This document shows positions 17,333 to 26,504 of a stretch of DNA of 41,343 nucleotides, in pieces. Position 1 is the stretch's first letter. Each line of letters begins with the position of its first letter. The translations under genes were made by a program, and so were the position numbers. The notes under the pieces are model-generated. The model did not search any database. It worked only from the letters and a program-made list of their open reading frames with translations, and was not told the origin of the DNA. The stretch is from Oscillospiraceae bacterium (lineage in GTDB: Bacteria; Bacillota; Clostridia; Oscillospirales; Oscillospiraceae). The stretch spans positions 1-41,343 of the forward strand of contig CACXAQ010000011.1 of NCBI GenBank assembly GCA_902765595.1. The letters run 5' to 3'.

Positions 17333-18675
17333 TACTTGGCCTCCTTTGCTGCTGCCTCAGCCTTGGCCTTTTCCTTGGCGGCCTTGGCCTGGAACATCAG
17401 CTTTGCGGTCTTGAAGGCGTGGGTCAGGGGCATACGGGCGGGGCAGTTGAAGGAACAGCTGCCGCACTCGAAGCAGTCCATCACGTGGTATTTCTCCAGG
17501 TTCTCAAAGTCGCCCTTGGAGTAGTACATGTACATGAACACCGGCTCCAGGTTCATGGGGCAGACGGTGATGCACTTGCCGCAGCGGATGCAGGTGGGCT
17601 CATCCACGTGCCGATCTTCCTCTTCGGTAAAGAACAGCACGCCGGAGGTGCCCTTGATGGTGGGGGCCTCAAAGCTGGTGGCGCAGATGCCCATCATGGG
17701 TCCGCCCAGGACGATCTTTCTCGGCGTCTTCACGAAGCCGCCGCACTGCTCGGCCAGGTACTCAAAGGGAGTCCCCACACGGGTCAGGCCGTTGACAGGC
17801 TCCTTCAGCGCGCTGCCGGCAACGGTAACGATCCTCTCGATCACGGGGCGTCCCTCGTAGCAGGCCTGATAGATGGCATAGCAGGTACGGGTGGAGACCA
17901 CGTTGGCTCCCACGCCGGAGGGCAGCCCGCCGGGCTTCACTTCGCGGCCCGTGACAGCCTTGACCTGCATTTTCTCAGCGCCCTGGGGGTACTTGACCTT
18001 CTCGGGCACGATCTCGATGCCGTACTGCTCAGGATGCAGGGAGTTGAGCAGGTCGATGGCGTCCTGCTTGTTGGTCTCAATGCCGTAATAGGCTTTATCC
18101 AGACCGCTGGCGATACGGACCAGTTCAATGCCCTTGAGCAGATGCTCGGGGTAGTTGAGCATGGTCAGATGGTCGCCGTTCAGATAGGGCTCACATTCCG
18201 CGCCGTTGATGACCAGCTTATCCACCTTGCCGATGCCGCCGCGGATCTTGAACGCCGTGGGGAACATGGCGCCGCCCATGCCGACTACGCCGGCCTCGCG
18301 GATCCGCTCCAGGATGGCTTCGGGGTCCTTCAGCTGCGCTTCCGTCAGCGGCTCCATAAAGGCCGGGGTGTCCTGATAGTCATTCTCAATGACGATGGAC
18401 ATGATCATATCGCCAAGGGGGTGGGGCCGGGGCTCCACCGCCACGACCTTGCCGGAAACGGAAGCGTGGACAGGAGCGGAAACGGGAGCAGGATTCTCGC
18501 CGATCTTCTGGCCCATCTTCACATAGTCGCCCTTCTGCACCAGGGGCTTGCAGGGTGCGCCGATGTGCTGCGCCATGGGAATGACGACCTGCGGAGGCGG
18601 CGCAATCACGGTGATCGGAATATCCGGCCGTTTCATGTAATTCGGGTGTACGCCGCCTTTGAACGTGTGGGACAT
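17332..18675 (-). CDS. rnfC: Rnf complex subunit C, NADH-binding
   Basis: This encodes 447 residues from ATG at 18675, which has GAGGTGA upstream; an open frame further upstream would run through the promoters and was rejected. It starts MSHTFKGGVHPNYMKRPD. GVVGMGGAMFPTAFK lies in the flavin/NADH-binding fold, and two [4Fe-4S] motifs are present: CIRCGKCITVCPMNLEP and CFECGSCSFNCPARMP. RnfC reduces NAD+ on the cytoplasmic side. It is the first gene of rnfCDGEAB, the order seen in clostridia and acetogens. A K/A/E-rich tail ends the protein. Confidence 0.97.
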   Translation of the reverse strand: MSHTFKGGVHPNYMKRPDIPITVIAPPPQVVIPMAQHIGAPCKPLVQKGDYVKMGQKIGENPAPVSAPVHASVSGKVVAVEPRPHPLGDMIMSIVIENDYQDTPAFMEPLTEAQLKDPEAILERIREAGVVGMGGAMFPTAFKIRGGIGKVDKLVINGAECEPYLNGDHLTMLNYPEHLLKGIELVRIASGLDKAYYGIETNKQDAIDLLNSLHPEQYGIEIVPEKVKYPQGAEKMQVKAVTGREVKPGGLPSGVGANVVSTRTCYAIYQACYEGRPVIERIVTVAGSALKEPVNGLTRVGTPFEYLAEQCGGFVKTPRKIVLGGPMMGICATSFEAPTIKGTSGVLFFTEEEDRHVDEPTCIRCGKCITVCPMNLEPVFMYMYYSKGDFENLEKYHVMDCFECGSCSFNCPARMPLTHAFKTAKLMFQAKAAKEKAKAEAAAKEAK

Positions 18676-18728
18676 AAGCTTCACCTCGTATAAGAAGATT
18701 CTCAAACAGACGTATCCATGCGGGGTGT

Positions 18729-18758
18729 ATTGTACCACAATTTGTCGCAGGCTGTCTA
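18729..18758 (-). promoter_or_regulatory. Second candidate rnf promoter
   Basis: On the minus strand TAGACA (18758-18753), 18 bp, TACAAT (18734-18729) with an extended TG. It lies downstream of a stronger candidate at 18798-18827 and would give a leader of about 47 nt to rnfC. Confidence 0.5.
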
Positions 18759-18797
18759 CACGGAGGAGGCGGAAAAATGCCAAAATCAAAAGATAAG

Positions 18798-18827
18798 TTT
18801 ATAACAATCCTGTTAATTGCTTGTCAA
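18798..18827 (-). promoter_or_regulatory. Main candidate rnf promoter
   Basis: On the minus strand TTGACA (18827-18822), 18 bp, TATAAA (18803-18798). The resulting leader before rnfC is about 115 nt. No riboswitch was recognised in it. Confidence 0.7.
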
Positions 18828-18962
18828 AGTTCCCGGATTTGAATTTGCGATTTCAAGAATGAGACTTCTTTTCGTGCCGGTTTTTGCAAGAATTGCTTCT
18901 GCCGGGGGACAATCCACGTTATTTGGGGTATTTCTTTCCGGTCTGCATACGCAAGAAAAGCA

Positions 18963-19001
18963 GGCGGGCGGTTTCTCTTCGAGGAAGAGAAACCGCCCGC
19001 C
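18963..19001 (-). terminator. Terminator of the pseudokinase-lectin gene
   Basis: A perfect 18-bp stem (18963-18980 with 18984-19001) with a 3-nt loop, followed on the minus strand by TGCTTTTCTT. It sits 19 bp past the stop at 19021 and insulates rnf from this gene. The rest of 18828-18962 holds nothing I can identify. Confidence 0.85.
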
Positions 19002-19020
19002 CGATGAACCAATCTGGGAT

Positions 19021-20625
19021 TCAGTTTTCAAATTCACACACGTAGCCCATCACGCCGCTGTAGTACTGGGGGTAATCGGCGGCAGGATCATTGCGGTTAT
19101 CATTGTAAAACCAATCGTTGTCCGATTTAAATACCATGATATAGTCTTCGGGAACGGAATCGTAATCGTCCCAATAGCTTGGCTCCCCTTCCGCCCAGTT
19201 GGTGTAATTCACCGGGTCGTCAGTCTCCCATACAAGCTGATCGTTTTGACGGTGGCAGCCGATCCAGAACCTGGTGAGTCCCTGCGCCTCAGCCAGGGCT
19301 TTGACCTCTTCAAATTCCTCTCGTGAGGAAATCACAGCCAAATGTCCGCCCTGCGCGATGCAGGCGTCCCGGGCCTGGGTCCAGCTCATATCCGAAACCG
19401 TGACCGTGTAGCGCGGCTGCACAGGAACCACAATGGACTGCTCCGGCTCGACGACAGTTTCCTCGGTCTGTTCCGGTTCTTCAACCGCCTGCGCGTAGTA
19501 TGCGCTGGGATCCGGCGTAGGATTGATCTGGGTCGCCCGCTGAGGCGGGAAAAACAGCCAGTTGGCAAGAAGAGCCAGCGCCAGCAGCAGCAGGCAGCAG
19601 ATCAGTACCACGGCAAGCGGGCGGCGGCTGCGGCGTTTTTTCACTTCCTCATCCGCCTTTTGCTGCACCTTCGGATCTGAGGTGTTTCGGCTGTAGCGGG
19701 GCTGCTGACGAAGGACCACCGGTTCCAGCTCCGGATTCTCTTCAACGGTCAGGATCGGGATTGGCTGCCGGTCTTTCCGGTCATGGGAGGGCTCGTACAG
19801 GCGCACGTCCTCTGATTCCTCGGAGTTTTCCTCCTCTGTATCCTTCAACACGCCCATGGACCCGAAGAATTCTTCCACCATGGCGCTGACATTTTCCTTT
19901 TCCACGGGGACAGGATCCGGCTTTTCCATGCCTGCGATCTCCTCCGGGCTCAGATCCGCGCTCGGTACTTCGCTTTCCTCTTCCTCGCGCTCCGTCTCCT
20001 CTTCCCCGCTGCGCTCAATGATTTCCACCAACATGCGCTCAATGTCGCTGAGCTGATTTTCCTCTTTCTTGAAAACCGCTTCCGCGCCGGAGGAACCGCC
20101 CAGATACTTGTTGTCCAGGCAGCTTTCCAGCATGATCCCGAATTGTTCGGGGCTCTCGTAGCGGTCGGAGGGACGGAAAGACGTGGCCTTTTCCAGTACT
20201 TCGCCAAGGCGCTTTCCGGCGGACTTGGGTGCGGGGAGGACCTTGCCGCTCATACGGGCCAACTGGCCGCTGGAGGTCGCGGTGTCAAAGGGCAGCAGCC
20301 CGCCGCCCAGGCCGTAATACACCAGGAGGGCGAGAGAGTACACGTCGGCGGCGGGGCCGGTCTCGCCATGCCAATAGAGCTCCGGCGCAACGAACTCCAG
20401 CTCCTGTCCGGTCCACTTTTCCCGCTTTGCGGGACCGATGGCATACGCGCCCTCTTCATTTACGCAGATATTTTCAGGGAAAATGCCGCCGCGCCAGGCA
20501 TGGGATCCCAGCTCTGCCTGCAGGTGCAGGCAAAGCCCGGCGACGAAGCGGCAGAGCTCCTGCCGGTCCATATCCAGCAGGCCCTTACCGATGGCTTTTC
20601 CCGGGTCATATTCCAATTTGCTCAT
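19021..20625 (-). CDS. Pseudokinase - transmembrane - extracellular C-type lectin protein
   Basis: This encodes 534 residues. Residues ~20-175 resemble a Ser/Thr kinase C-lobe: WRGGIFPENICV occupies the catalytic-loop place, EFVAPELYW the APE motif and DVYSLALLVYYGL helix F, but there is no N-lobe glycine loop or VAIK lysine, the HRD Asp is Gly, and the DFG site reads AIGP. It should be catalytically dead. Residues ~180-335 are acidic and low-complexity with a basic stop-transfer (KKRRSRR). One membrane helix spans ~336-359. Residues ~405-534 are a C-type lectin-like domain (SWTQARDACIAQGGHLAVISS, FWIGCHR, NWAEGEP, GYVCEFEN with paired cysteines). The lectin would lie outside and the pseudokinase inside. 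It is a single-gene unit with its own promoter and terminator. Ligand and output are unknown. Confidence 0.88.
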   Translation of the reverse strand: MSKLEYDPGKAIGKGLLDMDRQELCRFVAGLCLHLQAELGSHAWRGGIFPENICVNEEGAYAIGPAKREKWTGQELEFVAPELYWHGETGPAADVYSLALLVYYGLGGGLLPFDTATSSGQLARMSGKVLPAPKSAGKRLGEVLEKATSFRPSDRYESPEQFGIMLESCLDNKYLGGSSGAEAVFKKEENQLSDIERMLVEIIERSGEEETEREEEESEVPSADLSPEEIAGMEKPDPVPVEKENVSAMVEEFFGSMGVLKDTEEENSEESEDVRLYEPSHDRKDRQPIPILTVEENPELEPVVLRQQPRYSRNTSDPKVQQKADEEVKKRRSRRPLAVVLICCLLLLALALLANWLFFPPQRATQINPTPDPSAYYAQAVEEPEQTEETVVEPEQSIVVPVQPRYTVTVSDMSWTQARDACIAQGGHLAVISSREEFEEVKALAEAQGLTRFWIGCHRQNDQLVWETDDPVNYTNWAEGEPSYWDDYDSVPEDYIMVFKSDNDWFYNDNRNDPAADYPQYYSGVMGYVCEFEN

Positions 20626-20657
20626 ACGATCTCCCCCGAATAAGGATTCGTAATTTT

Positions 20658-20686
20658 ATCTTATCATAGAGGAAAAATTATGTCAA
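20658..20686 (-). promoter_or_regulatory. Promoter of the pseudokinase-lectin gene
   Basis: On the minus strand TTGACA (20686-20681), 17 bp, TAAGAT (20663-20658) with an upstream TG (extended -10). The start codon is 33 nt beyond. This is among the best promoters in the window. Confidence 0.75.
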
Positions 20687-20710
20687 CCGAGAGAATTATG
20701 GAAATTCTCT

Positions 20711-22321
20711 CTAAATGTCTTTTTCGATCCGCTCCGCCAGCTTTTCAACCCGGTCGGCATGGCCGGCAAGCTCTTTGTTCGCGTGCCCTTCCAGTTTTCT
20801 TGCCGCCGCCAGCAGCCGCTCGGCCGCCGCAATAAGCCGCGCAAAGGCGGGGCTGACCTTCCTTCCGCCTGTATTTTTCTTCTCGATGGGAACGCCCTCG
20901 GGAATGCGGATGAACTGTCCGGACAGGGGATCAAATTCTGTTCCGCTGTAGGGTGCGAAGGCATGATAACCCAGTTCTTCGTTCAGGCACCTGGTAAAGC
21001 TGTCTGCGGTTTCCGGGTCGCCGTGATTGACGAAGACCAGCTTCGGCTTTTCCCGAAAACCGCCCAGCCAGCGCAGCAGGCCGTTTTTATCCGCATGACC
21101 GCTGACGCCGGGCAGCACGTCGATCTGGGCGCGCACCTCGATATCCTCACCGAAGAGTTTAACGCTCTTGACCCCGTCCACCAGGATTCTTCCCAGGGTT
21201 CCCACAGATTGATAACCCACAAAAAGCACCGTACACTCCGGCCGCCAGAGGTTGTGCTTCAGATGGTGCCGCACACGGCCCGCGTCACACATGCCGGATG
21301 CGGAGAGGATGACCTTGGGGGTCTTGTCATCGTTGATGGCCTTGGATTCCAGATCACTGACCGTGAGTTCCAGGCCGGGGAATACCATGGGGTTTACGCC
21401 GGAGCGGATCAGCTTCTGCATCTCCTCGTCCAAAAACTGCGTGTCGCACTGGAGAAAAATGGAGGTAGCCTCAATGGCAAGGGGGCTGTCCACATAGACG
21501 GGGAACGCCCCGTGTCCTTTGACCAGGCCCCGCTCCTTGATCTCCCGGATAAAGTAGAGCATCTCCTGGGTACGGCCCACGGCGAAGGAGGGAATGATCA
21601 TGTTGCCGCCCCGATCCAGGGTGGTCTGGATCCGTTTGGCAAGCTCCTCCACATAGTTGACCCGTTCCTCACTGTGGAGCCGATCCCCGTAAGTGGACTC
21701 GATCACCAGGTATTCCGTATCCTCCACAAATTGAGGGTCCCGCAGGATGGGCTGATCCAGATTGCCGATGTCCCCGGAGAAGGTGATCTTCCGGGTCTCT
21801 CCCCTCTCGGTAAGCCAGACCTCTATGGCAGATGAACCCAGCAGATGGCCCACGTCCGTCAAGCGGATCGAGACACAGTCATTGACCTGGATCACTTTGC
21901 CGTAGTCGCAGGGACGCAGGCAGCCGACGGCGCCCAGAGCATCGTCCATATCATAGAGCGGTTCCACCGGCGCCGCGCCGCTGCGCTGGCCCTTGCGATT
22001 TTTCCACTCGGCGTCGCTCATTTGGATGTTGGCGCAGTCACGCAGCATGATGTCGCACAGCGAACAGGTGGCGGCGCTTGCGTAAATGGGGCCTCGAAAG
22101 CCTTCCTTATACAGCAGGGGGAGCTTTCCGGAATGGTCCACATGGGCGTGGGTCAGCAGCACGAAGTCGATGTCCTTGGCCGCGACCGGGAGCTCCTGAT
22201 TGACGAACAGGTCCTTCCCCTGCTCCATGCCGCAGTCCACCAGGCCTTTTTTATCGCCCGCTTCGATCAGGGTACAGCTGCCTGTGACCTCATGGGTGGC
22301 GCCCAAAAAGGTGATCTTCAT
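20711..22321 (-). CDS. Metallo-beta-lactamase/beta-CASP protein (RNase J/CPSF73-like)
   Basis: This encodes 536 residues. The zinc-binding HAHVDHSG motif sits near residue 60, with further ligands in DVGHLLGSS and FSGDIGN. The central beta-CASP part has VESTYGDR, IPSFAVGRTQEML and ILSASGMCDAGRVRHHLK, and SGHADKNGL closes the active site. These are the marks of RNA-specific MBL hydrolases related to archaeal/eukaryotic CPSF73 (YSH1), distinct from bacterial RNase J. RNA cleavage is the likely role, with substrate unknown. The last ~70 residues form a charged helix (ARLIAAAERLLAAARKLEGH...) not usual for the family, possibly a dimerisation coil. It has its own promoter and lies between polC and the lectin gene. 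Confidence 0.9.
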   Translation of the reverse strand: MKITFLGATHEVTGSCTLIEAGDKKGLVDCGMEQGKDLFVNQELPVAAKDIDFVLLTHAHVDHSGKLPLLYKEGFRGPIYASAATCSLCDIMLRDCANIQMSDAEWKNRKGQRSGAAPVEPLYDMDDALGAVGCLRPCDYGKVIQVNDCVSIRLTDVGHLLGSSAIEVWLTERGETRKITFSGDIGNLDQPILRDPQFVEDTEYLVIESTYGDRLHSEERVNYVEELAKRIQTTLDRGGNMIIPSFAVGRTQEMLYFIREIKERGLVKGHGAFPVYVDSPLAIEATSIFLQCDTQFLDEEMQKLIRSGVNPMVFPGLELTVSDLESKAINDDKTPKVILSASGMCDAGRVRHHLKHNLWRPECTVLFVGYQSVGTLGRILVDGVKSVKLFGEDIEVRAQIDVLPGVSGHADKNGLLRWLGGFREKPKLVFVNHGDPETADSFTRCLNEELGYHAFAPYSGTEFDPLSGQFIRIPEGVPIEKKNTGGRKVSPAFARLIAAAERLLAAARKLEGHANKELAGHADRVEKLAERIEKDI

Positions 22322-22353
22322 TTCAGGATCCCCTCCATCCGTCTTTTTTATCT

Positions 22354-22382
22354 ATTTTACACCTGCCCGGACCGCCATGCAA
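22354..22382 (-). promoter_or_regulatory. Promoter of the MBL/beta-CASP gene
   Basis: On the minus strand TTGCAT (22382-22377), 17 bp, TAAAAT (22359-22354), about 32 nt before the ATG at 22321. GGAGGGG forms the ribosome site. Confidence 0.65.
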
Positions 22383-22412
22383 GCAACTTCAGAAAGTTTC
22401 AGATTTCCCGGG

Positions 22413-22462
22413 AAAGACGCGATCAAGCCCTCCCGAATATGGGAGGGCTTGATCGCGTCTTT
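22413..22462 (-). terminator. Terminator of the ispG-polC operon
   Basis: A ~22-bp perfect stem (22413-22434 with 22441-22462) with a 6-nt loop, overlapping the polC stop codon region. On the minus strand the stem itself ends in TCTTT. The stem starts within the last bases of the gene, leaving almost no 3' untranslated RNA. Confidence 0.8.
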
Positions 22463-25400
22463 ACAATTCGAAGAAACTGATCTGGCTGCTTTCCGGCATA
22501 TCGCCCAGGGCGCCCATGTTTTTGAGTGCCTCCAGGTGGGTCTGGCTGACCTTGGGGCAGGCGGCGGACAGCTCCTCGATGGAGATAAACTGCCGTCCCT
22601 CGCTGCCGACCCGATACAGGTCCTCCGCCGCGGTCTCGCCCAGGCCCGCCACCGATACGAAGGGCGGGCGGAGCTGCTTTTCCCCCGCCGGGAGGAACTT
22701 GGCAGCGTCCGATTTGTAGAGATCGATGGGCGCGAAGCTGAAGCCGCGCATATTGAACTCATACACCGCCTCCAGCGTCACCATCAGATCCTCTTCGTTG
22801 GCAGTCAGGTCGCTGCGGCGCTTCATCTCGTTGATCTTTCGACGCACGGCGTCAGTGCCGCCGCACATCATCCCCGCGTCAAAGCCGCCCTTCTGGCTGC
22901 GCCGGTAGAAATAGGCGCTGTAGAAAGCCAGGGGTTCATGGACTTTGAACCAGGCGATGCGGAAGGCCATCATCACATAGGCCACCGCGTGGGCCTTGGG
23001 GAAAAGGTAGGCAATCTTGCGGGCGGATTCGATCCACCAGTCAGGCACGCCCATGGCCTTCATCTGATTTTCAGCGTCACCGGGGAATTCTCCGCTCTTC
23101 TTGACCTTGCCCTTTCGCACGGCCTCCATGGTCTTGAAGGCCAGGGCCGGGGCCATGCCCTTCTGGATCAGGTAGATCATGATGTCGTCCCGGCAGCCAA
23201 TGGTCTGGTTGACGTCGGCGATGCCGTTAACGATCAGGTCGTGGATGTTGCCGGCCCACACGTCCGTGCCGTGGGAGAAGCCGGAAAGCCGCACCAGGGT
23301 ATCAAACTGCCTGGGCTGGGTGTCTACCAGCATCTGCCGGGTAAAGGGGGTGCCAAATTCCGGCACGCCGATGGAGCCGGTCTTGCCGATGATGGGGTCG
23401 TCGTCCGGCAGGCCAAGGGCGGCGGGGCTGGTGAAAATGGACATGGTTTCCGGGTCCGAGAGGGAAATCTGCTGGGCGTTCACCCCGGTCATATCCTCCA
23501 TCATGCGGATCATGGTAGGGTCATCGTGGCCCAGTTCGTCCAGCTTCAGGAGGTTTGCCTCCATGCAGTGGTATTCAAAATGAGTGGTGATAATATTGCT
23601 GTCCGGGTCGTCCGCCGGGTGCTGGACCGGGCAGAAGTCTGTCACGTCCATGTCCTGGGGAATGACGACCAGTCCCCCGGGGTGCTGTCCGGTGGTGCGC
23701 TTGATGCCGACCAAACCCAGGGCCAGCCGGTTTTCCTCGGCCTTGGTGGCTTGGATTCCCCGCTCCTCCAGATACTTTTTCACATAGCCGTAGGCGGTCT
23801 TCTCCGCCAGGGTGCCGATGGTCCCGGCGCGGAACACATGGTCCGAGCCGAAGAGGACCTCGGTGTATTTATGGGCCTTGGCCTGGTATTCGCCGGAGAA
23901 GTTCAGGTCGATATCGGGCGTCTTTTCATTTCCCGGGAAACCCAGGAAGGTCTCAAAGGGGATGTCAAAGCCCTCCCGGTTCATGCGCGCGCCGCATTCC
24001 GGGCAATCCTTCTCCGGCATGTCCGCGCCGCAGCCGTAGCTGCCGTCGGTGATAAACTCCGAGTGGCAGCACTTGGGGCAGACGTAGTGGGGCGGCAGAG
24101 AGTTGACCTCGGTGATGCCGGACATGTAGGCAACAATAGACGAGCCCACGCTGCCCCGGCTGCCCACCAGGTAACCGTGCTCCAGAGAATTCTGCACCAG
24201 CTTCTGGGCAGACATGTAGATCACGTCGTAGTTGTGGTCCAGAATGGTGTTGAGCTCCGTGTCCACCCGGCTTTGTACGATCTCCGGCGGGTTCTCGCCG
24301 TAAATGCGGTGCATTTTGCCGTAGACCAGATCCCTCAGCTGCTGGGCGGAGTTCTCGATCTTGGGCGGGAAGAGCTCCTTGGGCAGCAGCTCGATCTCCT
24401 CCACCTGATCGGCAATGGCCCGGGTGTTGGTGATGACCACCTCTTTGGCGGTATCCTCCCCCAGGTAGGCAAACTCCGCCAGCATCTCCTCCGTATTGCG
24501 GAAGTAGATGGGGCAATCCCGGTCCGCGTCGGAAAACTTCTTGGCAGCCTGGAGGATCTTGCGGTACTGCTCGTCCTCCGGGTCCAGAAAATGGACGTCG
24601 CTGGCAGCAATGACGGGCTTCCCCATCTTCCGCCCCAGGTCCAGGATGGTGCGGTTGTAGTCCTGCAGCACAGTCACGTCCTTGACGCGGCCGTTATCCA
24701 CCAGAAAGCCGTTGTTGCAGATGGGCTGGATCTCCAAATAATCGTAAAGCTCCGCGATTTTGCGCAGCTCCCGCTCGGGAGCGCCCCGCATCACGGCCCC
24801 GTAGAGTTCGCCCATCCCGCAGGCAGAGCCCACCAGGATCCCCTCCCGGTGCTGCTGCAGCAGACTCTTCGGCACGATGGGGCTGCGGTGGAAGAACTTG
24901 AGGTAGGACTGGGAGATCATCTCGTAGAGATTCTTCAGTCCTTTCCGGTTTTTCACCAGCAGCACCATGTGGTAGGTCTTGGCCACGTCGGTGCGGCGCA
25001 GGTCATGGTAAACCGTCTCGATGTCGTCCACGGTCTTGGCCCCCTGCTGACGCAGCATGGGCAGGAACTTGTCCATGATGCGGGCCACCACCATGGCGTC
25101 GTCCGAGGCCCGGTGATGGTTGAACTGGGGCAGGTTCAGATGATTGGAGACGATGTCCAGCTTGAAGCGCTTCAGCTCCGGCAGCAGCGCCTGGCTGAGG
25201 GCCAGGGTGTCCAGAAACACGGGAGAGAAGCGGATCCCCTGCCGCAGAGAGGCTGCGGTCATAAAGCCCACGTCAAAGTGGGCGTTGTGGGCGATCAGCG
25301 GCCGATCCCCCGCAAATCGGAGGAACAGCTCCATGGCTTCTTTTTCTCCCGGCGCGTCCGCCACATCCTCATCCCGGATGCCGGTGAGTTCGGTGATGTT

Positions 25401-26465
25401 GGCGGGAATGTGCATGCCGGGATTTACAAAGGTGTTGAAGGTCTGGCGGATCTCGCCGCCGGAGAAGATCACCGCGCCGATCTCGGTCATCCGGTCGTCT
25501 TTGGCGTTGAGACCCGTGGTCTCAATATCAAAGGCCACGAACTCCGTGTCCAGCGGCAGCTTGGACTTGCCGATGACGGCGGCGTTGCCGTCCATGTCGT
25601 TGAGGTAGTAGGCCTCCATGCCGTAGATGATCTTGACACCGTGCTTTTTCCCCGCCTTCCACATATCCGGGAAGGCCTGGGCCACACCGTGGTCCGTCAC
25701 CGCGATGGCCGGCATGCCCCAGTAGGCGGCCCGCTTCACAATAGCAGCGGGGTCGGTCAGGGCGTCCAGTGCGGAAAACCGGGTGTGCATATGCAGCTCC
25801 ACCCGCTTTTCCGGCGCGTTGTCCGGACGGATGTACTTTTTGCCCTTCATGATATTCCGGGGGTCCAGGATCATATCGTCGTCATACTTGGACCAGACGA
25901 TTTCCCCCTGGACGATCAGATGATCTCCCTCCCCTACCCGGTCGATGACTCCGCGGTCATCCTCCAGGCGAAGGAAGCGGGAGACGCGCACGGTGTTGCT
26001 GCGGTCCGTGAGATCAAAGCTCAGAACCGCTCCGCCGTTGCGGGTGGTGCGGCTGGTCACCGCCACCACGTCCCCTTCCACGGTCACGCGGCCGCTCTCA
26101 AGGGTCAGGGTGTTCATGGGCACGGGCTTTTGCTTGATGGCTTTGCCAAAGAGCACGTCGCCCTTGGGCGGCTCCTGCGCGCCCGGCGTGCCGGGCGCCA
26201 TGGCAGAGGTGGAGGCCTTCACCGTGCGCGGATAGTCCGGCACCAGGCCCACGCCGTCAAGGCCGTATTCTGTCTTGAGCCGCTCGGTGATGGCCGTCAC
26301 GTCCACAAGGGAGGGCATGGCGGAAAAGCGGGCGGAGACCGTCATGGTCCGCTCCCGCAGATCCACCTGCACGTCGGTGACAAAGGCCTTGTCCAGCCCG
26401 CCCGCCAGGGAGAGCAGGTCCGTGCAGCCGGGGAATATGGTCAAAAATGGGGTATGGTCAGCCAT
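22461..26465 (-). CDS. polC: DNA polymerase III alpha subunit, PolC type
   Basis: This encodes 1,334 residues. Order: short N-terminal domain; OB fold (~115-200); PHP domain starting ELHMHTRFSALD (~223) and AVTDHG; an inserted DEDDh proofreading exonuclease (FDIETTGL ~312-319, IAHNAHFDVGF, HHRASDDA); the second PHP half (ASDVHFLD); zinc-binding cysteines CPKCC, CGAD and CPECGAR (~795-830); polymerase palm with PDIDLNFSGEYQ; and a C-terminal QISFFEL that fits a beta-clamp-binding peptide. It is the essential replicative polymerase of low-GC Gram-positives. It is about 100 residues shorter than Bacillus PolC, mainly at the N-terminus. AGGGGAG precedes the start. It lies 39 bp after ispG in the same transcript. 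Confidence 0.97.
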   Translation of the reverse strand: MADHTPFLTIFPGCTDLLSLAGGLDKAFVTDVQVDLRERTMTVSARFSAMPSLVDVTAITERLKTEYGLDGVGLVPDYPRTVKASTSAMAPGTPGAQEPPKGDVLFGKAIKQKPVPMNTLTLESGRVTVEGDVVAVTSRTTRNGGAVLSFDLTDRSNTVRVSRFLRLEDDRGVIDRVGEGDHLIVQGEIVWSKYDDDMILDPRNIMKGKKYIRPDNAPEKRVELHMHTRFSALDALTDPAAIVKRAAYWGMPAIAVTDHGVAQAFPDMWKAGKKHGVKIIYGMEAYYLNDMDGNAAVIGKSKLPLDTEFVAFDIETTGLNAKDDRMTEIGAVIFSGGEIRQTFNTFVNPGMHIPANITELTGIRDEDVADAPGEKEAMELFLRFAGDRPLIAHNAHFDVGFMTAASLRQGIRFSPVFLDTLALSQALLPELKRFKLDIVSNHLNLPQFNHHRASDDAMVVARIMDKFLPMLRQQGAKTVDDIETVYHDLRRTDVAKTYHMVLLVKNRKGLKNLYEMISQSYLKFFHRSPIVPKSLLQQHREGILVGSACGMGELYGAVMRGAPERELRKIAELYDYLEIQPICNNGFLVDNGRVKDVTVLQDYNRTILDLGRKMGKPVIAASDVHFLDPEDEQYRKILQAAKKFSDADRDCPIYFRNTEEMLAEFAYLGEDTAKEVVITNTRAIADQVEEIELLPKELFPPKIENSAQQLRDLVYGKMHRIYGENPPEIVQSRVDTELNTILDHNYDVIYMSAQKLVQNSLEHGYLVGSRGSVGSSIVAYMSGITEVNSLPPHYVCPKCCHSEFITDGSYGCGADMPEKDCPECGARMNREGFDIPFETFLGFPGNEKTPDIDLNFSGEYQAKAHKYTEVLFGSDHVFRAGTIGTLAEKTAYGYVKKYLEERGIQATKAEENRLALGLVGIKRTTGQHPGGLVVIPQDMDVTDFCPVQHPADDPDSNIITTHFEYHCMEANLLKLDELGHDDPTMIRMMEDMTGVNAQQISLSDPETMSIFTSPAALGLPDDDPIIGKTGSIGVPEFGTPFTRQMLVDTQPRQFDTLVRLSGFSHGTDVWAGNIHDLIVNGIADVNQTIGCRDDIMIYLIQKGMAPALAFKTMEAVRKGKVKKSGEFPGDAENQMKAMGVPDWWIESARKIAYLFPKAHAVAYVMMAFRIAWFKVHEPLAFYSAYFYRRSQKGGFDAGMMCGGTDAVRRKINEMKRRSDLTANEEDLMVTLEAVYEFNMRGFSFAPIDLYKSDAAKFLPAGEKQLRPPFVSVAGLGETAAEDLYRVGSEGRQFISIEELSAACPKVSQTHLEALKNMGALGDMPESSQISFFEL

Positions 26466-26504
26466 GGAATCTTTCTCCCCTCGATGGGATCTTGTCTCGC
26501 AGCG

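Noticed and set aside
16370-17524. Plus-strand frame of 384 codons
   Set aside because: Antisense to rnfD and the end of rnfC; G/Q/D/H-rich with no motifs.
20689-20711. Inverted repeat GAGAGAATT/AATTCTCTC after the MBL gene
   Set aside because: Only 9 AT-rich base pairs and no T tract on the minus strand; may be a weak terminator but cannot be supported.
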